Shown here one piece after another: positions 32,463 to 40,689 of a stretch of DNA of 64,000 nucleotides (within the stretch, counting starts at the first letter, position 1; every line of letters begins with the position of its first letter). Origin of the DNA: Amorphoplanes digitatis (GTDB lineage Bacteria > Actinomycetota > Actinomycetes > Mycobacteriales > Micromonosporaceae). The stretch covers positions 186,001 through 250,000 of the forward strand of contig NZ_JACHNH010000001.1 of the NCBI RefSeq assembly GCF_014205335.1, written 5' to 3'. The position numbers and the translations under genes were made by a program. The notes beneath the pieces were generated by a model that did not search any database, had not been told where the DNA came from, and was given only the letters and a program-made list of their open reading frames with translations.

Positions 32463-33254
32463 CTACGCGGCCTTCTTGTTCGAGGCGGCGGCCTCGGCGG
32501 CCCGGGCGGCGTCCGGCGGCAGCAGGCTACGGAGCTTCTGCGCGACCAGTCGCGGGTTCGAGCCGGCCTGAATCGCGAGCACGCCGTCGATGACCAGCTC
32601 CATCTCCTCGGCCTCGAGGTTGGAGAGGCGGTCCAGGCGGGCCGCGAGCGGCAGCCAGATCAGGTTGGCGGAGAGCACGCCCCAGAGCGTCGCGACGAAC
32701 GCCGCGGCGATGGAGTGGCCGAGCGTCTCCGGCTTGTTGAGGTTCTCGAGCACGTGCACCAGGCCCATGACCGTGCCGATGATGCCGATGGTCGGCGCGT
32801 AGCCGCCCATGTTCTCGAAGAACTTCTTGCCGGCCTTGTCGGCCTTCTTCTTGGCGGAGACCTCCGCGTGGAGGATGTCGTGCAGCTCCTCCGGGTCGGT
32901 GCCGTCGATGGCCAGCTGGAGGCCGCGCTTCAGGAACGGGTGCTCAACCGTCTTGACCGCGTCCTCGAGGGCCAGCAGGCCCTCGCGGCGGGCACGCTCG
33001 GCGAGCTTGACGACGTCCTCGACCAGCTTGTTCGGCGGCGTCACCTTGGCCAGGAACGCCTTCTGGAACAGCTTGCCGACGCCCATCGCGTCCTTGAGCA
33101 CCCCGCCGGCCATGCCCGCGGCGAACGCGCCGCCGAAGACGAGCAGCATCGACGGGATCAGGATGATGGAGGTCGGGCTGCCGCCCTCCCAGATCTGGAC
33201 GACGAAAACGATGATCAACGCGGCGACTACGCCAATGATGGCTGCGAGGTCCAT
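32463..33254 (-). CDS. motA: Flagellar motor stator protein MotA
   Basis: The 263-aa protein has four membrane helices (residues about 3-22, 30-50, 150-172 and 182-202), the cytoplasmic loop with RREGLLALED, and the PTIGIIGTVMGLVHVL helix 3 signature. With MotB it forms the torque-generating ion channel. Its ATG shares one base with the flbD stop (TGATG on the minus strand), so the two are translationally coupled. Confidence 0.96.
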   Translation of the reverse strand: MDLAAIIGVVAALIIVFVVQIWEGGSPTSIILIPSMLLVFGGAFAAGMAGGVLKDAMGVGKLFQKAFLAKVTPPNKLVEDVVKLAERARREGLLALEDAVKTVEHPFLKRGLQLAIDGTDPEELHDILHAEVSAKKKADKAGKKFFENMGGYAPTIGIIGTVMGLVHVLENLNKPETLGHSIAAAFVATLWGVLSANLIWLPLAARLDRLSNLEAEEMELVIDGVLAIQAGSNPRLVAQKLRSLLPPDAARAAEAAASNKKAA

Positions 33255-33559
33255 CAGCGGTCCTTCCTGTGGAGCTGCAGCACGTTGGCAGCGGCCTGGT
33301 CGTCGTTGTCAGCGGTTCCGTTGTCGGCGGTACCGTTGCCGGCCAGCAGGGCGGGCTCGGACTCGATGCGGCTCGCCTGTGCGATCAGCGAGGCGCGGTA
33401 GTGGCGCACCGAGTCGATGAACTCGGGCACGGACTCGGCGATGACGTACTTGGTGCCGTCCACCAGCGTGATGACCGTGTCGGGCGTGCAGTCCGCTCGC
33501 TCAACCAGGTCCGGGTTGAGTGCGAACACGGCGCCGTTGAGGCGGGTTACGAGGATCAA
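33254..33559 (-). CDS. flbD: Flagellar protein FlbD
   Basis: The 101-aa protein has the short FlbD domain (MILVTRLNGAVFALNPDLVERADCTPDTVITLVDGTKY, about residues 1-60) and a variable C-terminal tail with duplicated NGTADNGTADN. FlbD of this Gram-positive type is a small conserved neighbour of motA or flgE with unclear function; it is not the Caulobacter regulator of the same name. Translation appears to start at TTG 33559. It is the first gene of the flbD-motA-motB-fliL operon. Confidence 0.88.
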   Translation of the reverse strand: MILVTRLNGAVFALNPDLVERADCTPDTVITLVDGTKYVIAESVPEFIDSVRHYRASLIAQASRIESEPALLAGNGTADNGTADNDDQAAANVLQLHRKDR

Positions 33560-33618
33560 GACATCCGTCCTTGGGGCATCATCTGGCTGGTGGAGCCGTC
33601 CGTGGCCTGTCCTATGTC

Positions 33619-33647
33619 ATTTCGGCCCTGCGCCGGTTGCCGATGAG
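33619..33647 (-). promoter_or_regulatory. Sigma-28-like promoter of the flbD-motAB-fliL operon
   Basis: Minus strand: CTCA (33647-33644), 17-bp spacer, GCCGAAAT (33626-33619). Transcription would start about 50 bp before flbD. A direct repeat of GCACCCG-type half-sites lies 7 bp upstream of the -35 box. Confidence 0.75.
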
Positions 33648-33654
33648 CGTGACT

Positions 33655-33672
33655 CGGTCGCATTACGGGTGC
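33655..33672 (-). promoter_or_regulatory. TcrA-box-like direct repeat upstream of flbD
   Basis: Minus strand reads GCACCCG-TAAT-GCGACCG, one mismatch (second half) from GCA(A/C)CCG-N4-GCA(A/C)CCG. It lies 7 bp upstream of the sigma-28-like -35 box. Confidence 0.6.
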
Positions 33673-33691
33673 GACGCGGCCCGGACACGGC

Positions 33692-33727
33692 GAAGCCGGG
33701 GCGGGCTGTCAGGCCCGTCCCGGCTTC
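33692..33727 (-). terminator. Hairpin terminator after flgE
   Basis: GAAGCCGGGGCGGGC (33692-33706) pairs with GCCCGTCCCGGCTTC (33713-33727) with one wobble and a 6-nt loop. It is 20 bp past the flgE stop and upstream of the flbD promoter, so it separates the two transcription units, although no T-run follows. Confidence 0.65.
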
Positions 33728-33746
33728 ACACCGGCGTTATCGACTA

Positions 33747-34964
33747 CTAGCGCTTGAGGTTGACGAGTTCCTGGAGGATCTCGTCAGAGGTGGTGATGAT
33801 CCGGCTGTTGGCCTGGAAGCCGCGCTGGGCGATGACCAGGTTGGTGAACTCCTGGGCGAGGTCGACGTTCGACATCTCCAGCGCGCCGTTGGTGATCAGG
33901 CCGAGGCCCGCGGTGCCGGCCGAGCCGATCTGGGCCAGGCCCGAGTTCACGGTGCTGCGGAACATCGAGTCACCGATCTTCTCGAGACCGTTGACGTTGT
34001 TGAAGTTCGCCAGCGCGAGCTGACCGAGGGTCTGCTTGAGGCCGTTGCTGAAGATACCGACGATCTGACCGGTGTTCGACACCGTGTACGAGCTCAGGAT
34101 GCCGGCCGCGGAGCCGTCCGACGCGCTGACCCGGGCCTCGGTGCCGCCGCTGTAGCAGGTGAGGTCGTGCACGTCGACGGTGTAGCCGCCCAAGGTGAGC
34201 GTGGTGGCCGGGACGCCCGGGTTGGCCGTGTCCTGAGGCTTGCCGCCGGGGAAGACCAGCGTCACGGTGTTGCCGAGGTCGTCGGTCATCGTCCACTCCG
34301 GATCAGTCGGCACGGACGGGTCGCCCTTGACGCTCATCTGAAGGGTGACGTTCACGGTCTTGGAGGCGCCGCTCGCGTCGATCACCGGAATCGGGATGAC
34401 CTTGGCAGAGGTCGCATCGGCCGCGGCCTCGTAGGAGAGGTTGCCGGTCAGCGTGAAGTTCTTGGTCTGGGTCGGCGCGAGGCTGATGCCGATCGGCAGC
34501 TTGATGTCGCCGGGCGCACCGGCGGTGTTGACCATGCCGTTGGTGTCGGCGCTCCAGCCCTGGACGATCTGGCCGTTCGGGGTGGTCAGCGAGCCGTTGG
34601 CGTCGAAGGTGAACGAGCCGGCGCGGGTGTAGACGGACTCGTTGCCGCTCTTGACGACGAAGAAGCCATCACCCTGGATCATCATGTCGCCGGCCTTGCC
34701 GGTGGTCTGCGCGGCGCCCTGGCTGAAGTTCGCGTTGACGCTCGCCGTGCGCACACCGAGGCCGACCTGGGCCGGGTTGGTGCCGCCAGAGCCGTTCTGG
34801 GGAGCGCCGGCCGCGTTGACCATCTGCGAGAGCGTGTCCTGGAACACCGTCTGGCTCGACTTGTAACCGGTGGTGTTCACGTTCGCGATGTTGTTGCCGG
34901 TGACGTCCATCATCTGCTGGTGAGCCCGCAGGCCGCTGATGCCGGAGAAAAGTGAACGCAGCAT
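33747..34964 (-). CDS. flgE: Flagellar hook protein FlgE
   Basis: The 405-aa hook subunit has the N-terminal rod/hook motif (MLRSLFSGISGLRAHQQMMDVTGNNIANVNTTGYK), a large variable central domain and the C-terminal coiled-coil segment ending with ITTSDEILQELVNLKR. It is exported by the flagellar secretion system and has no signal peptide. It lies 57 bp downstream of flgD. FlgE is the only member of the FlgE/F/G class in this window. Confidence 0.95.
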   Translation of the reverse strand: MLRSLFSGISGLRAHQQMMDVTGNNIANVNTTGYKSSQTVFQDTLSQMVNAAGAPQNGSGGTNPAQVGLGVRTASVNANFSQGAAQTTGKAGDMMIQGDGFFVVKSGNESVYTRAGSFTFDANGSLTTPNGQIVQGWSADTNGMVNTAGAPGDIKLPIGISLAPTQTKNFTLTGNLSYEAAADATSAKVIPIPVIDASGASKTVNVTLQMSVKGDPSVPTDPEWTMTDDLGNTVTLVFPGGKPQDTANPGVPATTLTLGGYTVDVHDLTCYSGGTEARVSASDGSAAGILSSYTVSNTGQIVGIFSNGLKQTLGQLALANFNNVNGLEKIGDSMFRSTVNSGLAQIGSAGTAGLGLITNGALEMSNVDLAQEFTNLVIAQRGFQANSRIITTSDEILQELVNLKR

Positions 34965-35021
34965 AGAGTCAGTTGTCCTTCGTGGTAAGCGGGATCATCG
35001 GATGTGGTGAGGCGGGTCGGT

Positions 35022-35489
35022 TCAGGTGGTCTTGACCGGCGCCGCCGGCGGGGTTTGCTGAACTTCCGTGACCCTGGACAGCTGCACATCCATGTTCCCG
35101 ACCACGAGGATCGGTTCGCTGTCTCCGTTGAGCTTCGTCTTGGTGACGACGCCCGTCTTTGTCATGCCGTACTCGTCCTGGTACGTGACCGTGGTGCCGA
35201 CCAGCGAGCTCGCGCCGATCAGCTGCTGCGCCTGCAACATGTCCGCGATCTGCCCGAGTTTCTCGACCTGGGTGAACTGCGCGGTCTGCGCGAGGAACTG
35301 CGTCGAGTCGGCCGGGTTGCTGGGGTCCTGGTACTTGAGCTGAGCCACCAGCAGCTTCAGGAAGGTGTCCTGGTCGGCGACGGACTTGCTGCCGCCGTCG
35401 GTGGTGGTCTTGTTCGTGTACATCGAGGTCGGGGTCTTGCCCGCGACATCGAAGTCCCGGCTGACGAATCCGCCGATCGGTGACGTCAT
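35022..35489 (-). CDS. flgD: Flagellar hook cap protein FlgD
   Basis: The 155-aa protein has the conserved FlgD N-terminal segment (DQDTFLKLLVAQLKYQDPSNPADSTQFLAQTAQFTQVEKLGQI), which caps the growing hook, and a short C-terminal Tudor-like domain (SLVGTTVTYQDEYG). It is somewhat shorter than enteric FlgD, as is usual in Gram-positives. ATG 35489 has AGGAGGA upstream. Confidence 0.93.
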   Translation of the reverse strand: MTSPIGGFVSRDFDVAGKTPTSMYTNKTTTDGGSKSVADQDTFLKLLVAQLKYQDPSNPADSTQFLAQTAQFTQVEKLGQIADMLQAQQLIGASSLVGTTVTYQDEYGMTKTGVVTKTKLNGDSEPILVVGNMDVQLSRVTEVQQTPPAAPVKTT

Positions 35490-35534
35490 CTGACAAGTCC
35501 TCCTGGTTTAGGTCGGTTGCCCTCGCACTTCAGG

Positions 35535-35560
35535 TTCGGCCGCTCCGCCGGTTCGCTTAG
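35535..35560 (-). promoter_or_regulatory. Sigma-28-like promoter upstream of flgD
   Basis: Minus strand: CTAA (35560-35557), 16-bp spacer, GCCGAA (35540-35535). It sits in the fliK-flgD gap, 46 bp before the flgD ATG. Confidence 0.65.
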
Positions 35561-35575
35561 TTGCGGTTCGGGTGC
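35558..35575 (-). promoter_or_regulatory. Degenerate TcrA-box-like repeat upstream of flgD
   Basis: Minus strand GCACCCG-AACC-GCAACTA: the first half is perfect, the second has two mismatches, with correct 4-bp spacing. The second half overlaps the -35 box of the flgD promoter. Confidence 0.35.
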
Positions 35576-37624
35576 TTACGCCTGAACATCGAGGCGGCCG
35601 TCTCCGGTGCTCACCGGGTGGCTCGGCGCCGCGTGAGCGGGTGGCTCGGACCCGCCGCCCGCCGCCCGGTTCCCGGCGTGTGCTCCGCCCCGCTCGCCCA
35701 TGAAGGCGAACTGCTGGCGCGCCTGATCCTGCTGAGCACCCTGACGCAGGTCGAGTGACGTGTTCGAGAAGCCGGCCTGCTGGAGTTCGCGCCGGAGGTC
35801 GTTCATCGCGTTGCGCAGCGAGTCGTGGCCCGCGTCGGTCGAGCTGGAGAGCTGCACGCTGATCTCGCCGTTGCGGATCTCGGCGATGACCTGCACCGGC
35901 CCGAGGTCCGCCGGGTGCAGGTTGACGGTGAGCCGGTGCACGCCGTCGGCGTCGAGCCGCAGCGGCGTGATCCGCGCGGCGAGCTGGGTCGCGAGCGGTC
36001 CGGGCATCGGCGGCGTGGGCCTCGGGGTGTCCGCGACCGGTGCCGCCGGGGCGGCCGGAGCGGTCGTTGAGACACCGCTGACGGACGGCAGGCCGAAAGG
36101 AGCCTCGGTGCCGGGTGCCGCCGCGGGGGCGGTGAACGGCGCGAACGCGGCCGATCCCTGCCCGCCGGAGCCCTGCCCGGTCGGCTGCCCGTCGCCGCCC
36201 GTGCCGCCGCCGGTGGTCGCGGCCCGGTTGTCGCCGGTGGCAGCGGTAGCGGCGGTGGCCGGCCGGTCGCCGGCGGGCTGAGCGTCCTCGGCCCGGGTGG
36301 CGGCCTGCGCGTCGGCATCCGCGGTCGCGGCGGCGGTCGCGGCGTCCGTCGTCGGCGCGGCGGTGGCCGTGGTCGCGTTGGTGTTGGTGGCGGTGTCGAC
36401 GGGTGCGGTACCCGGGGCGGGAGCGGCCGGGACGGTCCCGGCGTCGTCGGCACCGGTCTGCGCCGGCGCGGCCTGGTTCTGCACGGTCGGCGTGGTCGCG
36501 GCCTGCGGGGCTGCTTCCTGCCCGGGGTTCGGTGCCGTTGCGGCCGGTGCGGGTGCGCTCACCTCGCCGGTCTGGGTCGCGGTCGGGGTCGTGGCTGCGG
36601 CCGGGGTGGGCGTGGTCGGTGCGGGTGCGGTCGCCCCGCCGGTGACGGTGGCCGCCTGCGGGTCCGCCCCGCTCAACTCGGCCGGCCCGGTACCGGTGCC
36701 GGTGCCGGTGGTGGGCGTGGCAGGTGCGGTAGCCGTCGCGGGTGTGGCCGGTGATGCGGTGGCCACGCCGGTGGCGACGGTGGTGGCCGGGGTGGCCGGT
36801 GTGTCCGTCTGGGTCGGCTCTGCCTGGGTCGGCTCCGCCTGGGTCGGCGCGGCCTGCGCGGTCGCGGTGGCGGTGGTGGGCGTGGCAGGCGCGGTCGCGG
36901 TCACGGGCGTGGCGGGTGTGGCCGGTGTGGCCAATGTGGTCGGTGTGATCGCCGTCGTCGAGGCAGCGCCGGTCGGCGTGGTCTCGACGCCCTGCGTGAT
37001 CACGGCGGTCGCGGCGAAGGCGGCCTGGAACGCCAGCCCGGCGATCGGCGCGCTCGCGGCGGCGAGGGTCTCCTCCGCGGCCGGAACCGCGGCGGCGGCG
37101 TCGTCGTCGGTGACGGGCCGGGCGTCCGCCGCAGCCGTTTCGTCGGACACGCCGCTCGCCGGCCGCCCGTCGTCGCTCGGCCGGACTTCCGCGCGCGGGG
37201 CGTCGGTGCGCTGGTCCGCGCCCTGTGCCTGAGACATCCGGTCCGCCGCGGCCTGGTCCTGTGCGGCCTCGTCCCGGGCCGCCCGGTTCTCGGCGGTGCG
37301 CCGCAGCCGGGCGTCGGCGGCCCGGTTCTCCGCCTGTCCCCGGTCGAGACGCCCCTGCGCGGCACGGTACGCGGCGGCCCGCTCGGCGACCGAACGGTCG
37401 AGCGCGGCGCGGCCCTGATCGGCCCGGTCGTCAGCGCGGCCCTGATCGGCCCGGTCGTCGGCCCTGCGGTCCTGCGCGGCCCGCTCCCTTGCCTGCTCGG
37501 CCGGGCGCTCCAGCTCGGCGGAGAGCGCCGAGCCGAAGGCCTCGGCGCCGTCGGTCGCCCGCGCGTCCGGGCGGCGCCCGGAGTCGATGGTCGGCCTGCC
37601 AGGCCCGGTCACGGAGCTCGTCAT
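35576..37624 (-). CDS. fliK: Flagellar hook-length control protein FliK
   Basis: The 682-aa protein is a molecular ruler that triggers the FlhB switch. Residues about 30-170 are very rich in Ala/Asp/Arg/Gln (repeats such as ADDRADQGRA, encoded by a 27-bp tandem repeat near 37411-37459). Residues 190-500 are low-complexity Ala/Thr/Pro (TPATP, QAEPT). The C-terminal 130 residues contain the Flg_hook domain (LRLDADGVHRLTVNLHPADLG, LRRELQQAGF). The disordered middle is longer than in enteric FliK. Position next to flgD and the C-terminal domain support the call. Confidence 0.9.
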   Translation of the reverse strand: MTSSVTGPGRPTIDSGRRPDARATDGAEAFGSALSAELERPAEQARERAAQDRRADDRADQGRADDRADQGRAALDRSVAERAAAYRAAQGRLDRGQAENRAADARLRRTAENRAARDEAAQDQAAADRMSQAQGADQRTDAPRAEVRPSDDGRPASGVSDETAAADARPVTDDDAAAAVPAAEETLAAASAPIAGLAFQAAFAATAVITQGVETTPTGAASTTAITPTTLATPATPATPVTATAPATPTTATATAQAAPTQAEPTQAEPTQTDTPATPATTVATGVATASPATPATATAPATPTTGTGTGTGPAELSGADPQAATVTGGATAPAPTTPTPAAATTPTATQTGEVSAPAPAATAPNPGQEAAPQAATTPTVQNQAAPAQTGADDAGTVPAAPAPGTAPVDTATNTNATTATAAPTTDAATAAATADADAQAATRAEDAQPAGDRPATAATAATGDNRAATTGGGTGGDGQPTGQGSGGQGSAAFAPFTAPAAAPGTEAPFGLPSVSGVSTTAPAAPAAPVADTPRPTPPMPGPLATQLAARITPLRLDADGVHRLTVNLHPADLGPVQVIAEIRNGEISVQLSSSTDAGHDSLRNAMNDLRRELQQAGFSNTSLDLRQGAQQDQARQQFAFMGERGGAHAGNRAAGGGSEPPAHAAPSHPVSTGDGRLDVQA

Positions 37625-37652
37625 ACGATGGTTCCCCTCGTGTGTGCGGTGC

Positions 37653-38600
37653 TCAGCCGAGCGCGGCCAAGGCCTTCTGGACCTTGGGCACGTATGCCTG
37701 TGTCTCGGAGAACGGCGGGATGCCGCCGTACTTGTGCACGCTGCCGCCGCCCGCGTTGTACGCGGCCAGCGCCAGCGGGAGCGACTTGAACTCCTTGAGA
37801 TGGCTGGAGAGCAGCTTCGCCGCGCCGTTGATGGCCTGCCGCGGATCGAACGAGTTGTCGACGCCGAGGCCCCGGGCGGTACCCGGCATGAGCTGCATCA
37901 GGCCCTGCGCGCCGGCCGGGCTCACGGCCTTCGGGTTGTAGCCCGATTCGACCTTCGCGACGGCGGCCAGCAGCTTCGGCGACACGTTGTACTTCGCGCC
38001 GGCCGCGAGGAACATGTCCGCGTACGGGACGCCGGCCAGCGAGGCGGAGTTCTGGAGGCTGGCGGGGCGCACGGCACCGGCGGCGTCGACGCCGGCCGCG
38101 GCCTCGGTGCCGACGACGCGACGGATGTGCGTCGGCGTCTCGTAGACCGACTGGATCTTGACGTGGTCGCCGGGCTTCGGCGCCGCGATCATCTTGTTGT
38201 CGCCCAGGTAGATGGCGACGTGGTCGACGGGCGAGTCGAAGGCGAGGATGTCACCGGGCCGGGCGTCCTTCAGGCTGTCGACCTTGGTGCCGGCCTTCGC
38301 CTGCTCCGCGGCGGTGCGCGGCAGGTCGATACCCAGATCCTTGTACGCCCGCTGCACCAGCGCCGAGCAGTCCAGCCCCTTGGCCGGATCGGTGCCGCCG
38401 AAGACGTACGGGGTGCCGAGGTACTTCTTGGCGGCGTCGACCACCGCCTGACCCGTCACCCCGGTGCCGCCGGTGTTGCCGATCTTGCCGCCGGCCTCGT
38501 TGAGGGCGCTGGCGAACGCGGTGCCGTTGGTGGGGGGCACGATCCCGAGCTGGGTCCTGAGCTCGGTGATGCGGGACATGACGCCCTGAACACCCATCAT
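37653..38600 (-). CDS. NlpC/P60 endopeptidase - lytic transglycosylase fusion
   Basis: The 315-aa protein joins two peptidoglycan hydrolases. Residues about 48-165 are an NlpC/P60 domain with catalytic C78 (GLDCSALVQRAYKD) and H127 (VDHVAIYLG). Residues about 193-312 are a soluble-lytic-transglycosylase domain with E218 in AAVAKVESGYNPKAVSPAG and GLMQLMPGTA. No signal peptide is present, so export through the flagellar apparatus is likely, as for FlgJ. Position between fliJ and fliK indicates that it opens the wall for the rod, replacing FlgJ. ATG 38600 overlaps the fliJ stop. Confidence 0.9.
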   Translation of the reverse strand: MMGVQGVMSRITELRTQLGIVPPTNGTAFASALNEAGGKIGNTGGTGVTGQAVVDAAKKYLGTPYVFGGTDPAKGLDCSALVQRAYKDLGIDLPRTAAEQAKAGTKVDSLKDARPGDILAFDSPVDHVAIYLGDNKMIAAPKPGDHVKIQSVYETPTHIRRVVGTEAAAGVDAAGAVRPASLQNSASLAGVPYADMFLAAGAKYNVSPKLLAAVAKVESGYNPKAVSPAGAQGLMQLMPGTARGLGVDNSFDPRQAINGAAKLLSSHLKEFKSLPLALAAYNAGGGSVHKYGGIPPFSETQAYVPKVQKALAALG

Positions 38601-39277
38601 GCGCGGCCCCCGGTGATCTCGTCGGTGGTGCTTTCGTCATCGAGTTCGGCGTGACCGGCGTTGCGCTTAGCGGCGAGCGCGAGCATGGACCGGGAGGCGT
38701 CGATCGACTGGCGCGCGTCGCCCAGGTTGACGACCGTGCGCTGCGCCGCGACGGCGCCGGCGGTCCGGCGGGCGGCGTCCTCGCGGTCCGAGGCGGTGCC
38801 GTTGCCGTGCCGGAGCGCGTTGGCGCGCTGCTCGCTGGACGCGTCGACGCCGCGGGCGGCGTTGCGGGCCTTCGCCGTCACCGCCATCTCGTCGAGGTTG
38901 TTCTGCTCGGTGCGCAGGTCGTGTGCGCGGACCGCCTCGGCGTGCCGCTCGGCCATCGACTCCACCGCCCGGCGCCGCTTCGCCGCGTCGGCGAGCACGA
39001 GCTGCTTCTCCAGGGCCGCCGCCTCGGCGTCGGCCACCATCCGGTGCGCGCCGGAGAGGGTCGCCGCCATCGACTGCCGGGCGACCAGGGAGGCGACCAT
39101 GGCCCGCGCGGTGCCCTCGTCGGGCGCGTCCGCGCCGGCCAGGTCCAGCTGGCGGCGCTTGACCAGCGCCTGCGCGTGGACGATCTCCTGGCGGGACTGG
39201 AGGACGGCGCCGCGGGCGGCGTCCTCCTGAGCCTTGCGGGCGCGCAGCACTGGACCGAGCCGGAACAGGCGATTCAC
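38597..39277 (-). CDS. fliJ: Flagellar export chaperone FliJ
   Basis: This 226-aa, charged and almost entirely helical protein (NRLFRLGPVLRARKAQEDAARG at the start) has the coiled-coil pattern of FliJ, the stalk of the FliI ATPase ring. It is longer than enteric FliJ (about 147 aa); the extra length is C-terminal. GTG 39277 is chosen since the longer open frame lies in the intergenic region and fliI. It lies 101 bp after fliI and has its own promoter. Confidence 0.82.
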   Translation of the reverse strand: MNRLFRLGPVLRARKAQEDAARGAVLQSRQEIVHAQALVKRRQLDLAGADAPDEGTARAMVASLVARQSMAATLSGAHRMVADAEAAALEKQLVLADAAKRRRAVESMAERHAEAVRAHDLRTEQNNLDEMAVTAKARNAARGVDASSEQRANALRHGNGTASDREDAARRTAGAVAAQRTVVNLGDARQSIDASRSMLALAAKRNAGHAELDDESTTDEITGGRA

Positions 39278-39320
39278 AGGACCTCCCGAGGACCTAGACG
39301 TGGCTGCCTCACCAAGTCCG

Positions 39321-39346
39321 GTCGGCCCGGTCCGGGAACGGCTTAG
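39321..39346 (-). promoter_or_regulatory. Sigma-28-like promoter of fliJ
   Basis: Minus strand: CTAA (39346-39343), 16-bp spacer, GCCGAC (39326-39321), 44 bp before the fliJ GTG. A perfect direct repeat lies immediately upstream at 39352-39369. Confidence 0.7.
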
Positions 39347-39351
39347 CGCCT

Positions 39352-39369
39352 GCACCCGACCTGCACCCG
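39352..39369 (+). promoter_or_regulatory. Perfect TcrA-box-like direct repeat upstream of fliJ
   Basis: On the plus strand GCACCCG-ACCT-GCACCCG exactly fits GCA(A/C)CCG-N4-GCA(A/C)CCG. It lies 5 bp upstream of the -35 box of the fliJ promoter, in the opposite orientation to the flgB copy. Confidence 0.7.
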
Positions 39370-39378
39370 TGCGGTTTG

Positions 39379-40689
39379 TCAGGTCGCGGCGGCGATGAGC
39401 TGCCGCAGGTCGTGCCAGGCGTCGGCGGCGACGACCTTCTCGTCCAGTCCCTGGCGCAGGAACGCGGTGATCTGCGGCCAGAGCGCGGTGGCGCGGTCGG
39501 CGTCCGGGTTGGTGCCGGACACGTAGGCGCCGATCTCGACCAGTTCGCGCACGTCGCGGTGCGCGGCCATCATCCGGCGCAGCTCGGTGGCGTCGCTGCG
39601 CTGCTCGGGGCTGGTGATGCGGTTGGCGACCCGGGAGATCGAGTCGAGGGCCTGGACGCTGGGGAAGTGTCCCGCGGTGGCCAGCTTGCGGTCGAGCACG
39701 ATGTGCCCGTCGAGGATCGAGCGGGCCGCGTCGGCGATCGGCTCGTTGTGGTCGTCGCCCTCGACCAGCACGGTGTAGAGGCCGGTGATGCTGCCCCGTG
39801 CGCCGGGACCGGCCCGTTCCAGCAGCGACGCGAGCATCGCGAAGACCGACGGGGGATAGCCGCGGGTGGCCGGCGGCTCGCCGACCGACAGGCCGACCTC
39901 GCGCTGCGCCATCGCCGCGCGGGTGACGCTGTCCATCATCAGCAGCACGTCGCCGCCCTCGTCGCGGAAGTACTCCGCGATCCGGGTGGCGACCGAGCCG
40001 GCCCGGAGCCGTACCAGCGGCGGGGTGTCCGAGGTCGCGATGACCACCACCGAACGGGCCAGGCCCTCGGGGCCGAGGTCGTGCTCGATGAACTCGCGCA
40101 CCTCGCGGCCGCGCTCGCCGACCAGGGCGACGACGTTGAGCTCCGCGGTGGTGCCCCTGGTGATCATCGACATCAGGGTGGACTTGCCGACGCCGGAGCC
40201 GGCGAAGATGCCGATACGCTGCCCGCGCCCGCACGGCACGAGCGTGTCCAGCACCCGTACCCCCAGCGGCATCGGCGCGTCGACAAGCTGGCGCTCCATC
40301 GCCGAGGGCGGGGCGGCGTCGATGCCGACAAGCTCACCCCGCAGCGGCGGGCCGCCGTCCATCGGACGGCCCAGGCCGTCCAGGATGCGGCCGCGCAGGT
40401 CCGGGCCGACGGCGACGCGCAGCGGGCCGCCGGTCGAGACCACTGGGCTGCCGGTGCTCATGCCCGCGATGGGGCCGAGCGGCAGGCAGGACAGGCGTTC
40501 GCCGTCGATCGCGGCGACCTCCGCGAGCACGGCGTCGGCGCCCTCGCCGATCTGCAACAGCTCTCCGACCCGCGCGTCCAGCCCGCTGACGGTGACCCGG
40601 AGGCCGACCGCGCCGGTGACCTTGCCCCGGCTGAGCGGACGCGCCGCGCTCACGGCGGCGTCGATGCGGTTTCGGAAGACGTCGGTCAC
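39379..40689 (-). CDS. fliI: Flagellar export ATPase FliI
   Basis: The 436-aa hexameric ATPase energises flagellar export. The Walker A loop AGSGVGKST spans residues 163-171, the catalytic glutamate lies in VGERGREVREFIE, Walker B in VLLMMDSVTR, and the type III class signature in PSVFAMLASLLERAG. GTG 40689 overlaps the fliH stop by 4 bp. Length and domain order are normal. Confidence 0.96.
   Translation of the reverse strand: MTDVFRNRIDAAVSAARPLSRGKVTGAVGLRVTVSGLDARVGELLQIGEGADAVLAEVAAIDGERLSCLPLGPIAGMSTGSPVVSTGGPLRVAVGPDLRGRILDGLGRPMDGGPPLRGELVGIDAAPPSAMERQLVDAPMPLGVRVLDTLVPCGRGQRIGIFAGSGVGKSTLMSMITRGTTAELNVVALVGERGREVREFIEHDLGPEGLARSVVVIATSDTPPLVRLRAGSVATRIAEYFRDEGGDVLLMMDSVTRAAMAQREVGLSVGEPPATRGYPPSVFAMLASLLERAGPGARGSITGLYTVLVEGDDHNEPIADAARSILDGHIVLDRKLATAGHFPSVQALDSISRVANRITSPEQRSDATELRRMMAAHRDVRELVEIGAYVSGTNPDADRATALWPQITAFLRQGLDEKVVAADAWHDLRQLIAAAT

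Noticed and set aside
38597..40234. 545-residue minus-strand open frame
   Set aside because: The upstream 319 codons overlap fliI out of frame with Arg-rich composition; only the part from GTG 39277 (fliJ) is coding.
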